Source: Bradyrhizobium sp. BTAi1
GTDB lineage: Bacteria; Pseudomonadota; Alphaproteobacteria; Rhizobiales; Xanthobacteraceae
DNA: 64,000 bases
Assembly: GCF_000015165.1 (NCBI RefSeq)
Contig: NC_009485.1
Coordinates: 5,103,501-5,167,500, forward strand
Reading direction: 5' to 3'
In this document: one piece after another, positions 42,755 to 50,386 of the stretch
How positions within the stretch are numbered: the stretch's first letter is position 1
Layout: each line of letters begins with the position of its first letter
The notes under the pieces: model-generated
Told to the model about the DNA's origin: nothing
The model's input: the letters and a program-made list of their open reading frames with translations, nothing else
Database searches by the model: none
Position numbers and translations under genes: made by a program

Positions 42755-44203
42755 ATGCGCTCCCTTCGTTCGCGGCTGTCAGCGCTCTGGCTCATGCTGG
42801 CGATGTCGGGCGCAGCGACGGCCTATCTCCTGCTCGAATCGTTTCAACAATCGTCCGAAGCGCGCGTGGCGCGGGCGCAGGACCTCGTCGTCCGCAGTTG
42901 CCGCGACATCGCCGACCGCTATCAGTTCTTTGTCACCGGCTGGAGCGGCAGCGCGTCCATCGACGACAGGCTCCGGCAGGACCTGCTGCCGGTGATCCGC
43001 TCGGCTCTGGCAGGCGCGCCCGGCGTCGAAGGTGGCATCTGGCAGGCCCAAAGCGGCTCGCTCGCTTATGGCTACCCGACCTATGAGGGCACGGGGCCGA
43101 AAACCGATCTGCCGGCCGCCGAGCTCGGCGTGATCGAACAGGTCAATGCCGAAGCCAGGCGCAGCGGGCGTCCCGCGACGATCCGGAACGACGGCCGCTC
43201 GCAGAGCCTAATCGTCCATGCCTGCCCGTTGCGCGGCCCTCTTCAGGACGTCACCGCCTGGACGATGACCCGGGCCGCAACCGCCGAAGGCCCGGCCTAT
43301 ACGCATCTGCTCATCGGGCTCATCGTCCTCGCTCTGACGCTGCTCGGCTCGGCGATCTGGCTCGCCTGGATTCTCGTGTCGTGGTCGCGTCGGATCGCAG
43401 CCATCGAGACGGCGCTGGGCGGCGCGACCGGTACGGCCGACCTGCCACATCTGCCGCAGACCGGCGCACGGGAGCTTGATCGCCTGGTCGACGCCGTCAA
43501 CGATGCCGGCCACCGTCTCTCGGCCGAGCGCAGGCGCGCCGCCGCAGCCGAGCGGCTGGCCGCCGTCGGGCGGCTGTCCGCCAACCTCGCCCACGAGATC
43601 CGCAACCCGATCGCAGCGATGCGGCTGAAGGCGGAGAATGCGCTCGCCTCCTCCGACCCGGCGCGCAAAAGCAGCGCCCTCGAAGCGATCCTGCAACAGG
43701 TGGCGCGACTCGATGCGCTGCTGCGCGATCTGCTCGCCACGACGCAGGCCGTCCAGCCGACGCCGCGCAATGTCGAGCTCGAAGGCTTTCTGCGGTCGAC
43801 GATCGACGCGCATCGCGAGCTCGCCGCCCATCATGCCCTCGCACTCCGCAGCGTCTGCTCTTCCCCGCGTGCCGCCTGCTTCGATCCCTCACAATTGCAG
43901 CGCGCCCTCGACAATCTGATCCTGAACGCGATCCAGAACACGCCCGCAGGCGGCGAGATCGTCGTCGCGGCGGAGATCCACGGTGGACGCCTGCTGTTTC
44001 GTGTCACCGACAGCGGCCCTGGCGTGGACGCCGGCATCAGGGATCGCCTGTTCGAGCCGTTCGTCAGCACCCGCGCGGACGGCACCGGTCTTGGCCTTGC
44101 CATCGTCCGCGAGATCGCGCGGGCGCATCAGGGCGAAGCTCGGCTCGGACAGACCCATCACGGCAACAGCTTCGAGATTTCCCTGCCATGGCAACCATCC
44201 TGA
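42755..44203 (+). CDS. membrane sensor histidine kinase of a sigma54 two-component system
   Basis: 482 residues from the ATG at 42755 (MRSLRSRLSALW); a GTG at 42692 is an alternative. Membrane helix one (about 9-27), a periplasmic sensor loop of about 170 residues with paired cysteines, helix two (LLIGLIVLALTLLGSAIWLAWILV, read in parts, about 203-226), a HAMP-like linker, HisKA with the phospho-His in LAHEIRNPIAAMRL, and HATPase with LDNLILNAIQNTP and GTGLGLAIVREIA. It overlaps the response-regulator gene by 16 bases, so they are a cognate pair. Confidence 0.92.
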   Translation: MRSLRSRLSALWLMLAMSGAATAYLLLESFQQSSEARVARAQDLVVRSCRDIADRYQFFVTGWSGSASIDDRLRQDLLPVIRSALAGAPGVEGGIWQAQSGSLAYGYPTYEGTGPKTDLPAAELGVIEQVNAEARRSGRPATIRNDGRSQSLIVHACPLRGPLQDVTAWTMTRAATAEGPAYTHLLIGLIVLALTLLGSAIWLAWILVSWSRRIAAIETALGGATGTADLPHLPQTGARELDRLVDAVNDAGHRLSAERRRAAAAERLAAVGRLSANLAHEIRNPIAAMRLKAENALASSDPARKSSALEAILQQVARLDALLRDLLATTQAVQPTPRNVELEGFLRSTIDAHRELAAHHALALRSVCSSPRAACFDPSQLQRALDNLILNAIQNTPAGGEIVVAAEIHGGRLLFRVTDSGPGVDAGIRDRLFEPFVSTRADGTGLGLAIVREIARAHQGEARLGQTHHGNSFEISLPWQPS

Positions 44204-45546
44204 TCGTCGATGACGACGCCGCGCTGCGCGACGGTCTCGCGGAGACGGTGACGGATCTCGGTCATCGCGCCGTGACGGCGGCCTCCGGCCGCGAAGCGAT
44301 CGGCATGCTGTCGTCCGACACCGATGCCGTGCTGCTCGACCTCCGCATGCCCGGGATCGACGGCATCGAGACCCTGCGCCGCATCCGCGCCGGCGGCGAC
44401 GCGCCGCCGGTGATCGTGCTGACCGCCTATGCAAGCCCGGAGAACACGATCGAAGCGATGCGGCTCGGCGCCTTCGATCATCTGCTCAAGCCGATCGGCC
44501 GGGATGCGTTGCGTGAGCTGATCGAGCGGCTGCCGCCACGCCGGCGTCAGCGGCGCGACAGCGGCCGGGTTGGCGACAGCGGACTGATCGGCACCAGCGA
44601 AGCGATGCGCCGGGTGCAGAAGACCATCGGGCTTGCCGCCGATGCCGATGCGACGGTGCTGATCCGCGGCGAAACCGGCACGGGCAAAGAGCTCGTCGCG
44701 CGCGCGCTGCATGTCCACAGCCGCCGCAGCACGGCTCCCTTCGTCGCCCTCAACTGCGCAGCGATCCCGCAGGATCTGCTCGAAAGCGAACTGTTCGGCC
44801 ACATCAAGGGCTCGTTCACCGGCGCCGCCTCGGACCGGTCGGGCGCGTTCCGCGATGCCGGTGCCGGCACGCTGTTCCTCGACGAGATCGGCGACATGCC
44901 GCTGTCGATGCAGGCGAAGATCCTGCGGGCCCTGCAAGAGCGGATGATCACGCCGGTCGGCGGCAAGCCGATCAAGGTCGCCGCCCGCGTCGTTGCCGCG
45001 ACCCATCGCGATCTCGCCAGGCAGGTGGCGAGCGGCGCATTTCGCGAGGATCTCTATTACCGTCTGAACGTGATCCCGATCGAGCTGCCGCCGCTCCGCG
45101 AACGCACCCAGGACATCCTGCCGCTCGCCGATCATTTTCTGGCGCAGTGCTCGGACGGCCGGCCGCAACCGCAATTGAGCGATCGCGCCATCGACAAGCT
45201 CGTGCATGCGCCTTGGCCGGGCAATGTGCGCGAGCTGCGCAACGCGATCCAACGCGCCTGCGTGCTGACACGCGGCGCCCTGATCGATGCCGATGACATC
45301 GACATCGGCGCCGTGCCGGCGAACGACGAGGCAGAACCGGCGACGGACTTGCCCGCCGCGGTCGCGCGTCTCGAGGAAGGCATGATCCGCCGTGCGCTTG
45401 CGGCCTGCGGCGGCAACCGCACCGAAGCCGCGCGGCAGCTCAACATCAACCGGCAGCTGCTCTACACCAAGATGCAGCGCTACGGCCTCGTCGAGGACGC
45501 CACGTCAGGAAATCTGACGTGCGCCGTCGCGAAAGACGACGGCTAG
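44188..45546 (+). CDS. sigma54-dependent NtrC-family response regulator
   Basis: 452 residues. Receiver domain at about 1-115 (ILIVDDDAALRDGL, phospho-Asp in LLDLRMPGIDG, ILTAY, then the Lys in LLKPIGR). AAA+ domain with Walker A GETGTGKELVARAL, the sigma54-contact loop as GSFTGA (Ser for the more common Ala), Walker B GTLFLDEIGDMPL and the arginine finger region RLNVIPIELPPLRER. C-terminal Fis-type helix-turn-helix CGGNRTEAARQLNINRQLLYTKM (read in parts). It should activate the -24/-12 promoter immediately downstream of its own gene. Confidence 0.95.
   Translation: MATILIVDDDAALRDGLAETVTDLGHRAVTAASGREAIGMLSSDTDAVLLDLRMPGIDGIETLRRIRAGGDAPPVIVLTAYASPENTIEAMRLGAFDHLLKPIGRDALRELIERLPPRRRQRRDSGRVGDSGLIGTSEAMRRVQKTIGLAADADATVLIRGETGTGKELVARALHVHSRRSTAPFVALNCAAIPQDLLESELFGHIKGSFTGAASDRSGAFRDAGAGTLFLDEIGDMPLSMQAKILRALQERMITPVGGKPIKVAARVVAATHRDLARQVASGAFREDLYYRLNVIPIELPPLRERTQDILPLADHFLAQCSDGRPQPQLSDRAIDKLVHAPWPGNVRELRNAIQRACVLTRGALIDADDIDIGAVPANDEAEPATDLPAAVARLEEGMIRRALAACGGNRTEAARQLNINRQLLYTKMQRYGLVEDATSGNLTCAVAKDDG
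45501..45521 (+). promoter_or_regulatory. dyad, candidate upstream activating sequence for the NtrC-like regulator
   Basis: CACGTCAG-GAAAT-CTGACGTG is a perfect 8-bp inverted repeat around five bases, inside the last codons of the regulator gene and about 75-95 bases upstream of the -24 element at 45594. Spacing and symmetry are as expected for an enhancer of a Fis-type activator. Only one copy was found. Confidence 0.6.
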
Positions 45547-45593
45547 CGTCCCCATCTCTCATGCAACCTATTGATTTCTGGTCATCCCGCACC

Positions 45594-45610
45594 TGGCATG
45601 GCTGTTGCGG
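45594..45610 (+). promoter_or_regulatory. sigma54 (-24/-12) promoter
   Basis: TGGCAT-N5-TTGCGG with the invariant GG (45595-45596) and GC (45607-45608) exactly ten bases apart. It matches the TGGCAC-N5-TTGCA consensus well and lies 39 bases before the gene at 45649 and 48 bases after the regulator stop. Transcription would begin about base 45620. Confidence 0.75.
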
Positions 45611-45648
45611 AGCAGATCGCGTCACCACCCTCGATCAGGAGTTCCAGG

Positions 45649-46359
45649 ATGACACGAAAGATGACGCCGATCATGAGCGCGCTGGTGCTCGCCATCGCAG
45701 GCATCGGCACCTGTTCAAGCAACGCCCAAGCGCCGTTGTCCCCGCCGGATGCGACCTGGGATTCGTCGCAGCTTCCGGAGACGCGCGGCATCGTCAAGCA
45801 GTACACGCTGACGCCGCGCGGCGACGTCGACGGGCTGATCCTCAATGACGGCACCGAGGTGAAGCTGCCGCCGCATCTGACTGCGCAGATCGTGTTCGCG
45901 ATCCGCCCCGGCGATGGCGTCTCGGTCCGCGGCTTGCGCGCCCGTGCGCTGCCGTTGGTCGATGCCACCCAGATCACCAACATCGCGACTGGCAAGAGCG
46001 TGATCGACAACGGCCCGCCCGACGGACCGGGACGACGCGGCGGCGAGCAGACCCTCAGCGGACGCATCACAACGGTGCTGCACGGCAAGCGCGGCGAGGT
46101 CAATGGCGCTGTGCTCGAGGACGGCACTGAGTTGCGCCTGCCGCCGCCGGAGGCCGAACGCTTCGGCGACACGTTGCGCGCTGGACAGACGATCTCGGTG
46201 CGCGGCGACCTGCTCGAGACCGCGCTCGGCAAGCTCGTCGATGTCAGGGCGATCGGCACCTCGCCGGATCAACTGACCGAGATCGAGGCCCCACGGCCGC
46301 CGCGCGGCCCGAAGGCGGGTCCCGATCGGCTGGGTCCGCCACCTCCACCGCGCGGCTGA
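45649..46359 (+). CDS. exported protein with two DUF5666-like beta domains
   Basis: 236 residues from the ATG at 45649 (AGGAG eight bases upstream). Signal peptide about 1-27 (MSALVLAIAGIGTCSSNAQA, the Cys possibly lipidated). Two tandem ~55-residue units follow, RGIVKQYTLTPRGDVDGLIL...GTEVKLPP...GVSVRG and SGRITTVLHGKRGEVNGAVL...GTELRLPP...TISVRG, an OB-like pattern. A Pro/Gly-rich tail closes it. Periplasmic or outer-membrane side. Immediately behind the sigma54 promoter; its next neighbour is a paralogue. Function unknown. Confidence 0.8.
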   Translation: MTRKMTPIMSALVLAIAGIGTCSSNAQAPLSPPDATWDSSQLPETRGIVKQYTLTPRGDVDGLILNDGTEVKLPPHLTAQIVFAIRPGDGVSVRGLRARALPLVDATQITNIATGKSVIDNGPPDGPGRRGGEQTLSGRITTVLHGKRGEVNGAVLEDGTELRLPPPEAERFGDTLRAGQTISVRGDLLETALGKLVDVRAIGTSPDQLTEIEAPRPPRGPKAGPDRLGPPPPPRG

Positions 46360-46396
46360 TCCTCGAACCCCCATCAAACAAATCCAGGAGACAATC

Positions 46397-47071
46397 ATGC
46401 ATTGGATTGATCCCAGCAGCCTGCCCGCCGTGACCGGCATTCTCGAACGCTTCGTGCTCAATCCCCATGGCGAGGTCGACGGCTTCGTCATGCGCACCGG
46501 CGACAAGGATGTGCTCGTTCACACGCCTCCGCACATGGAGGCGGAACTCACACGCCACATCAAGGCTGGCGATCCAGTCGACGTGCGCGCGGTCAAGCCA
46601 CGCGGTGCCGACGTGCTCGCCGCGGTCGCTGTGACCGGGGCGAATGGCCGGGAGATCGTCGATCACGGGCCGGACGAGGAGCGCGAGCATCCCAAGCACG
46701 ACCATCACACGATGGACGCGGAAGGCACGGTGCGGCTATCGCTGTTCGGTCCCAAGGGCGAATTGCGCGGCGCCCTGCTCACCGACGACACCGTCGTGCG
46801 GATCGGGCCGAAAGAAGCGACTGACATGGCCGAGCTGCTGGCGCCGAAGGCCACCTTGGCGGTCCGCGGCGATGGCATCGACACCCGCTTCGGCCGGGTC
46901 ATCCATGCCCGAGAGGCCGGCGCGAGCCTGAACTCTCTCGCACCGCTCAAGCACGCCAAGCCAGGCCCCAAGCATGAGCATGGCCCGAAGCCCAAGCACG
47001 GCCCGAAGGACGGACCCAAGCACGGCCCGAAGCCCAAGCATGGACCCAAGCACGATCACGCCCACGCGTGA
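46397..47071 (+). CDS. paralogue with two DUF5666-like domains and His/Lys-rich tail
   Basis: 224 residues, ATG at 46397 with CCAGGAG upstream. No signal peptide, so apparently cytoplasmic, unlike the preceding gene. Two units of the same fold: TGILERFVLNPHGEVDGFVM...VLVHTPP...VDVRAV and EGTVRLSLFGPKGELRGALL...VVRIGP...TLAVRG. The last 40 residues are a low-complexity PKHGPK repeat with about nine His and many Lys, ending HDHAHA, which could bind metal ions or nucleic acid. Same transcription unit as the exported paralogue (37 bases apart). Confidence 0.78.
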   Translation: MHWIDPSSLPAVTGILERFVLNPHGEVDGFVMRTGDKDVLVHTPPHMEAELTRHIKAGDPVDVRAVKPRGADVLAAVAVTGANGREIVDHGPDEEREHPKHDHHTMDAEGTVRLSLFGPKGELRGALLTDDTVVRIGPKEATDMAELLAPKATLAVRGDGIDTRFGRVIHAREAGASLNSLAPLKHAKPGPKHEHGPKPKHGPKDGPKHGPKPKHGPKHDHAHA

Positions 47072-47111
47072 TCGCACTGCTCACGACATCACCTGATTCG
47101 AGGCCGTCACC

Positions 47112-48386
47112 ATGTCCCAGGATGAGACCATCACGCGCCGCGCCGGCCACGCGCTCGACGCGGCCAATTTCTTCCTGGCGGACTTGCGCGACGGCCTCGG
47201 GCCCTATCTCGCGATCTATCTGCTCACGGAACAGAAATGGGACGAGGCCGCGATCGGCCTCGTAATGTCGCTGGCGACGATCGCCGGCATTGTGGCGCAG
47301 ACTCCGGCCGGCGCAATGGTGGATGCCACGAGGGCCAAGCGCCTGATCATGATTGCAGCGGCGCTCATCGTCACGGCGGCCTCATTGCTGCTGCCGCTGA
47401 TGGCGAGCTTCTGGCCAGTGGCGATCTCGCAGAGCATCGCGCATGCCGCCGGCGTGATCTTCGCCCCGGCGATCGCCGCCGTCTCGCTGGGAATCTTCGG
47501 TGTCAGCGCGTTCACCGCGCGGATCGGCCGTAACGAGACCTTCAATCACGCCGGCAACGCCGTCGGCGCCGTGATCGCCGGCGCGGCCGCCTATGCACTC
47601 GGACCGTCGGCCGTGTTCTATCTCATGGCGTTGATGTCGGTCGGCAGCCTCATCAGCGTGCTTGCCATTCCCGCGCGCGCCATCGACCACGAGGTCGCGC
47701 GCGGCCTGTCCGATCGCAAGGCAGGCGATGCCGAGACACGAGATGAGCAGCCGTCCGGGCTCAGCATTCTGCTGACCTGCCGGCCCCTGCTGATCTTCGC
47801 GATCTGCGTCGCGCTGTTTCATCTCGCCAATGCGGCGATGCTGCCGCTGGTCGGGCAGAAGCTCGCACTGCAGGACAAGAATCTCGGCACCAGCCTGATG
47901 TCGGCCTGCATCGCCGCGGCGCAGCTCGTGATGGTGCCGATGGCGCTCCTGGTCGGCGCCCGCGCCGACCGCTGGGGCCATAAGCGCTTCTTCCTGGCGG
48001 CGCTTCTGATCCTGCCGCTCCGCGCCGCGCTCTATACGCTGTCGGACGACAAGGCCTGGCTGGTCGGCGTACAGCTGCTCGACGGCGTCGGCGCCGGCAT
48101 CTTCGGCGCGATCATGCCGGTGATCGTGGCCGACCTGATGCGGGGCACCGGCCGCTTCAACGTCGCCCAGGGCGCCGTGATCACCGCGCAGAGCATCGGT
48201 GCAGCGCTTTCGACGGCGCTTGCCGGGCTTGTTGTGGTCGAGGCCGGCTATAGTGCCGCCTTCCTGACGCTCGGAGCGACGGCCGCGCTCGCATGGATCG
48301 TGTGCTGGCTGCTGCTGCCGGAGAGCAGCGGAGCCACGGCATCACCGCCGAACCCCGTCCCGTCGCCCGCTATCGCCGCCGAATGA
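47112..48386 (+). CDS. MFS transporter
   Basis: 424 residues with twelve predicted membrane segments. The intracellular loop 2-3 motif of the major facilitator superfamily is recognisable as GAMVDATRAKRLIM (about residues 68-81) and its second-half counterpart as GARADRWGHKRFFL. The opening ALDAANFFLADLRDGLGPYLAIYLL resembles exporters of the YfkF/NreB kind. 40 bases after the His-tail gene, so probably in the sigma54-controlled operon. Substrate unknown; efflux of a toxic ion or drug is likely from the subgroup. Confidence 0.88.
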   Translation: MSQDETITRRAGHALDAANFFLADLRDGLGPYLAIYLLTEQKWDEAAIGLVMSLATIAGIVAQTPAGAMVDATRAKRLIMIAAALIVTAASLLLPLMASFWPVAISQSIAHAAGVIFAPAIAAVSLGIFGVSAFTARIGRNETFNHAGNAVGAVIAGAAAYALGPSAVFYLMALMSVGSLISVLAIPARAIDHEVARGLSDRKAGDAETRDEQPSGLSILLTCRPLLIFAICVALFHLANAAMLPLVGQKLALQDKNLGTSLMSACIAAAQLVMVPMALLVGARADRWGHKRFFLAALLILPLRAALYTLSDDKAWLVGVQLLDGVGAGIFGAIMPVIVADLMRGTGRFNVAQGAVITAQSIGAALSTALAGLVVVEAGYSAAFLTLGATAALAWIVCWLLLPESSGATASPPNPVPSPAIAAE

Positions 48387-48408
48387 TTTGCTCTATCCAG
48401 CGCTGACC

Positions 48409-49662
48409 ATGTCCCTGCACGATCCCTGGCTCGCTTACGCCATCATCATCCCCGCCACCGCCGGCGTCATCATCCGCCCGTTTCGGCTGCCCGAAGCGGT
48501 CTGGGCCGTGGCGGGCGCCATCCTGCTCGTCGCGCTCGGCCTGATCACGACAACGGACGCCCTCGCCGGCATCCGCAAGGGTCTCGACGTCTATCTGTTC
48601 CTGATCGGCATGATGCTGATCGCCGAGCTCGCCCGCCGCGAGGGGCTGTTCGACTATCTCGCCGCCTATGCGGTGGAGCATGCGCGCGGCTCACCGCAAC
48701 TGCTGTTCCTGCTGGTCTATGTTGTCGGCACCCTGGTCACCGTGCTGCTCTCGAATGACGCGACTGCGATCGTGCTGACCCCCGCGGTCTATGCCGCAAC
48801 GCGCGCCGCCGGCGCCTCGCCGTTGCCGTATCTCTATGTCTGCGCGTTCATCGCCAATGCCGCGAGCTTCGTGCTGCCGATCTCCAACCCCGCCAATCTG
48901 GTCGTGTTCGGCGCGCGCATGCCGCATCTGACGGAGTGGCTGCGCCAATTCACCTTGCCCTCGATCACGGCCATTGCCCTCACCTATGCCGCGCTATGGC
49001 TGACGCAGCGCCGCGCCTTGCACGCGGAGACGCTGCGCACCGATGTCGACAAGCCGCGTCTCAGCCGCGAAGGCCGGCTCGCGGCGATGGGCATCCTCGC
49101 GATCGCAGCCGTGCTGCTGACGGCGTCTGCGCTCGACATCCAGCTCGGGCTACCGACCTTCGTCTGCGGCGTGGTCACGGCGGCCGCGATCCTGCTGGCC
49201 GGCCGGCAATCGCCATGGCCGGTCGTCAAGGGTGTGTCGTGGGGCGTGCTGCCGCTGGTCGCGGGACTTTTCGTGATGGTCGAGGGTTTGAGCCGCGCCG
49301 GCGCGATCGGCCAGCTCAGTGCGTGGCTGCACCAGGGCGTCACCGCCTCGCCGGCCGGAACGGCGTGGGCCGCCGGCCTGATCACGGCTGTCGCGGACAA
49401 TATCGCCAACAATCTGCCGGTCGGTCTTGTCGCAGGCTCGGTCGCCGCCAGCGATCACCTGCCTCACGAAGTCGTCCGGACCATCCTGATCGGGGTCGAT
49501 CTCGGCCCGAACATCTCCGTCACCGGATCGCTCGCCACCATCCTGTGGCTGACCGCGCTGCGGCGCGAGAAGATCCAGGTGTCGGCCTGGCAATTCCTGA
49601 AGATCGGACTCGTGGCAACGCCGCCGGCGCTGATCGCAGCGCTGGCGGCGGCCATGTGGTAG
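48409..49662 (+). CDS. ArsB/NhaD-superfamily ion transporter
   Basis: 417 residues from the ATG at 48409; TTG 48388 overlaps the MFS stop region and is less likely. About eleven membrane segments. Superfamily marks are LLSNDATAIVLTPAVY (about 113-128) and the symmetrical VADNIANNLPVGL (about 325-337), the two conserved ion-path motifs of ArsB and related permeases. ArsB exports arsenite or antimonite; here no arsR, arsC or arsenic gene is near, so another oxyanion or a Na+/H+ role is equally possible. 22 bases after the MFS gene, same operon. Confidence 0.85.
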   Translation: MSLHDPWLAYAIIIPATAGVIIRPFRLPEAVWAVAGAILLVALGLITTTDALAGIRKGLDVYLFLIGMMLIAELARREGLFDYLAAYAVEHARGSPQLLFLLVYVVGTLVTVLLSNDATAIVLTPAVYAATRAAGASPLPYLYVCAFIANAASFVLPISNPANLVVFGARMPHLTEWLRQFTLPSITAIALTYAALWLTQRRALHAETLRTDVDKPRLSREGRLAAMGILAIAAVLLTASALDIQLGLPTFVCGVVTAAAILLAGRQSPWPVVKGVSWGVLPLVAGLFVMVEGLSRAGAIGQLSAWLHQGVTASPAGTAWAAGLITAVADNIANNLPVGLVAGSVAASDHLPHEVVRTILIGVDLGPNISVTGSLATILWLTALRREKIQVSAWQFLKIGLVATPPALIAALAAAMW

Positions 49663-49687
49663 GATCGAACGGACTTTGAGGAAACGG

Positions 49688-50182
49688 TCAGGCCGCGGCT
49701 TCATAGTTGACCGCCGTTTCGGCGATCTTGGTCAGCGTCTCGTCCGTCTTCCGCTCTTCGTTCAGCGTCTGGTCGAGCAGCTTGGCCGCCTTCGGCAGGT
49801 TGAGCTTGAGGGCCCAGGCCTTCAAAGTGCCGTAGCGCGACATCTCATAATGCTCGACCGCTTGCGCTGCAGCGAGCAGGCCGGCATCGAGCGCAGATGT
49901 CCCCTTGTACTCGTCCATGATCTCCTTGCCCTCGTCGATGATGCCCTCGATCGCGTCGCACTTCTTGCCGCGGGCGGGCTTGCCGAGCAGCTCGAAGATC
50001 TGCTCGAGACGCTCGATCTGGCCTTCGGTCTCCTCCTGGTGCTTCTCGAACGCCGCCGACAGCTTCTCCGACTGCGCCGCCTTGGCCATCTTCGGCAAGG
50101 TCTTCAGGATCTGCTTCTCGGCGTAATAGATGTCCTTGAGCGTATCGAGGAAGAGCTCGTTGAGGTCCTTGTCTGCAGGCAT
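49688..50182 (-). CDS. DUF892 ferritin-like stress protein (YciE/YciF family)
   Basis: 164 residues from the ATG at 50182. Four-helix bundle with the family phrases LNELFLDTLKDIYYAEKQILKTLPKMAKAA (read in parts), EKHQEETEGQIERLEQIFE and AQAVEHYEMSRYGTLKAWA, whose Glu and His residues could bind a di-iron centre. YciF-like proteins are induced by general stress. An EcfG-type promoter is visible upstream (50213-50237), which agrees. Function otherwise unknown. Confidence 0.92.
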   Translation of the reverse strand: MPADKDLNELFLDTLKDIYYAEKQILKTLPKMAKAAQSEKLSAAFEKHQEETEGQIERLEQIFELLGKPARGKKCDAIEGIIDEGKEIMDEYKGTSALDAGLLAAAQAVEHYEMSRYGTLKAWALKLNLPKAAKLLDQTLNEERKTDETLTKIAETAVNYEAAA

Positions 50183-50212
50183 GGTGTGCTCCCTGGGTTG
50201 ATGTGAGCCGAC

Positions 50213-50237
50213 AACCGGACAGCCACCCCCTGGTTCC
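50213..50237 (-). promoter_or_regulatory. EcfG-type (general stress) promoter of the YciF-like gene
   Basis: On the minus strand GGAAC (50237-50233), 17 bases, then GTT (50215-50213), matching the alphaproteobacterial EcfG consensus GGAAC-N16/17-CGTT except for the base before GTT. The start codon is 31 bases downstream. Confidence 0.6.
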
Positions 50238-50299
50238 TGCCATCCCGGACCGTCGCAATAAAATCCTGGCCGGAGCGGCGTCGAGGACCCGCAACCCTC

Positions 50300-50317
50300 T
50301 TGTAACGAAACTGTCAC
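50300..50317 (+). promoter_or_regulatory. Pho box upstream of the phosphatase gene
   Basis: TTGTAAC-GAAA-CTGTCAC: two seven-base direct repeats at an 11-base period, close to the PhoB consensus CTGTCAT-N4-CTGTCAT. It lies 70 bases before the ATG at 50387. Confidence 0.6.
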
Positions 50318-50386
50318 CCGGCAAAACTAAAGCTCCTCCCTGCGGCGAGACGCCGCGATTCCGCCGATTGCTTTCAGGAGTTTTCA

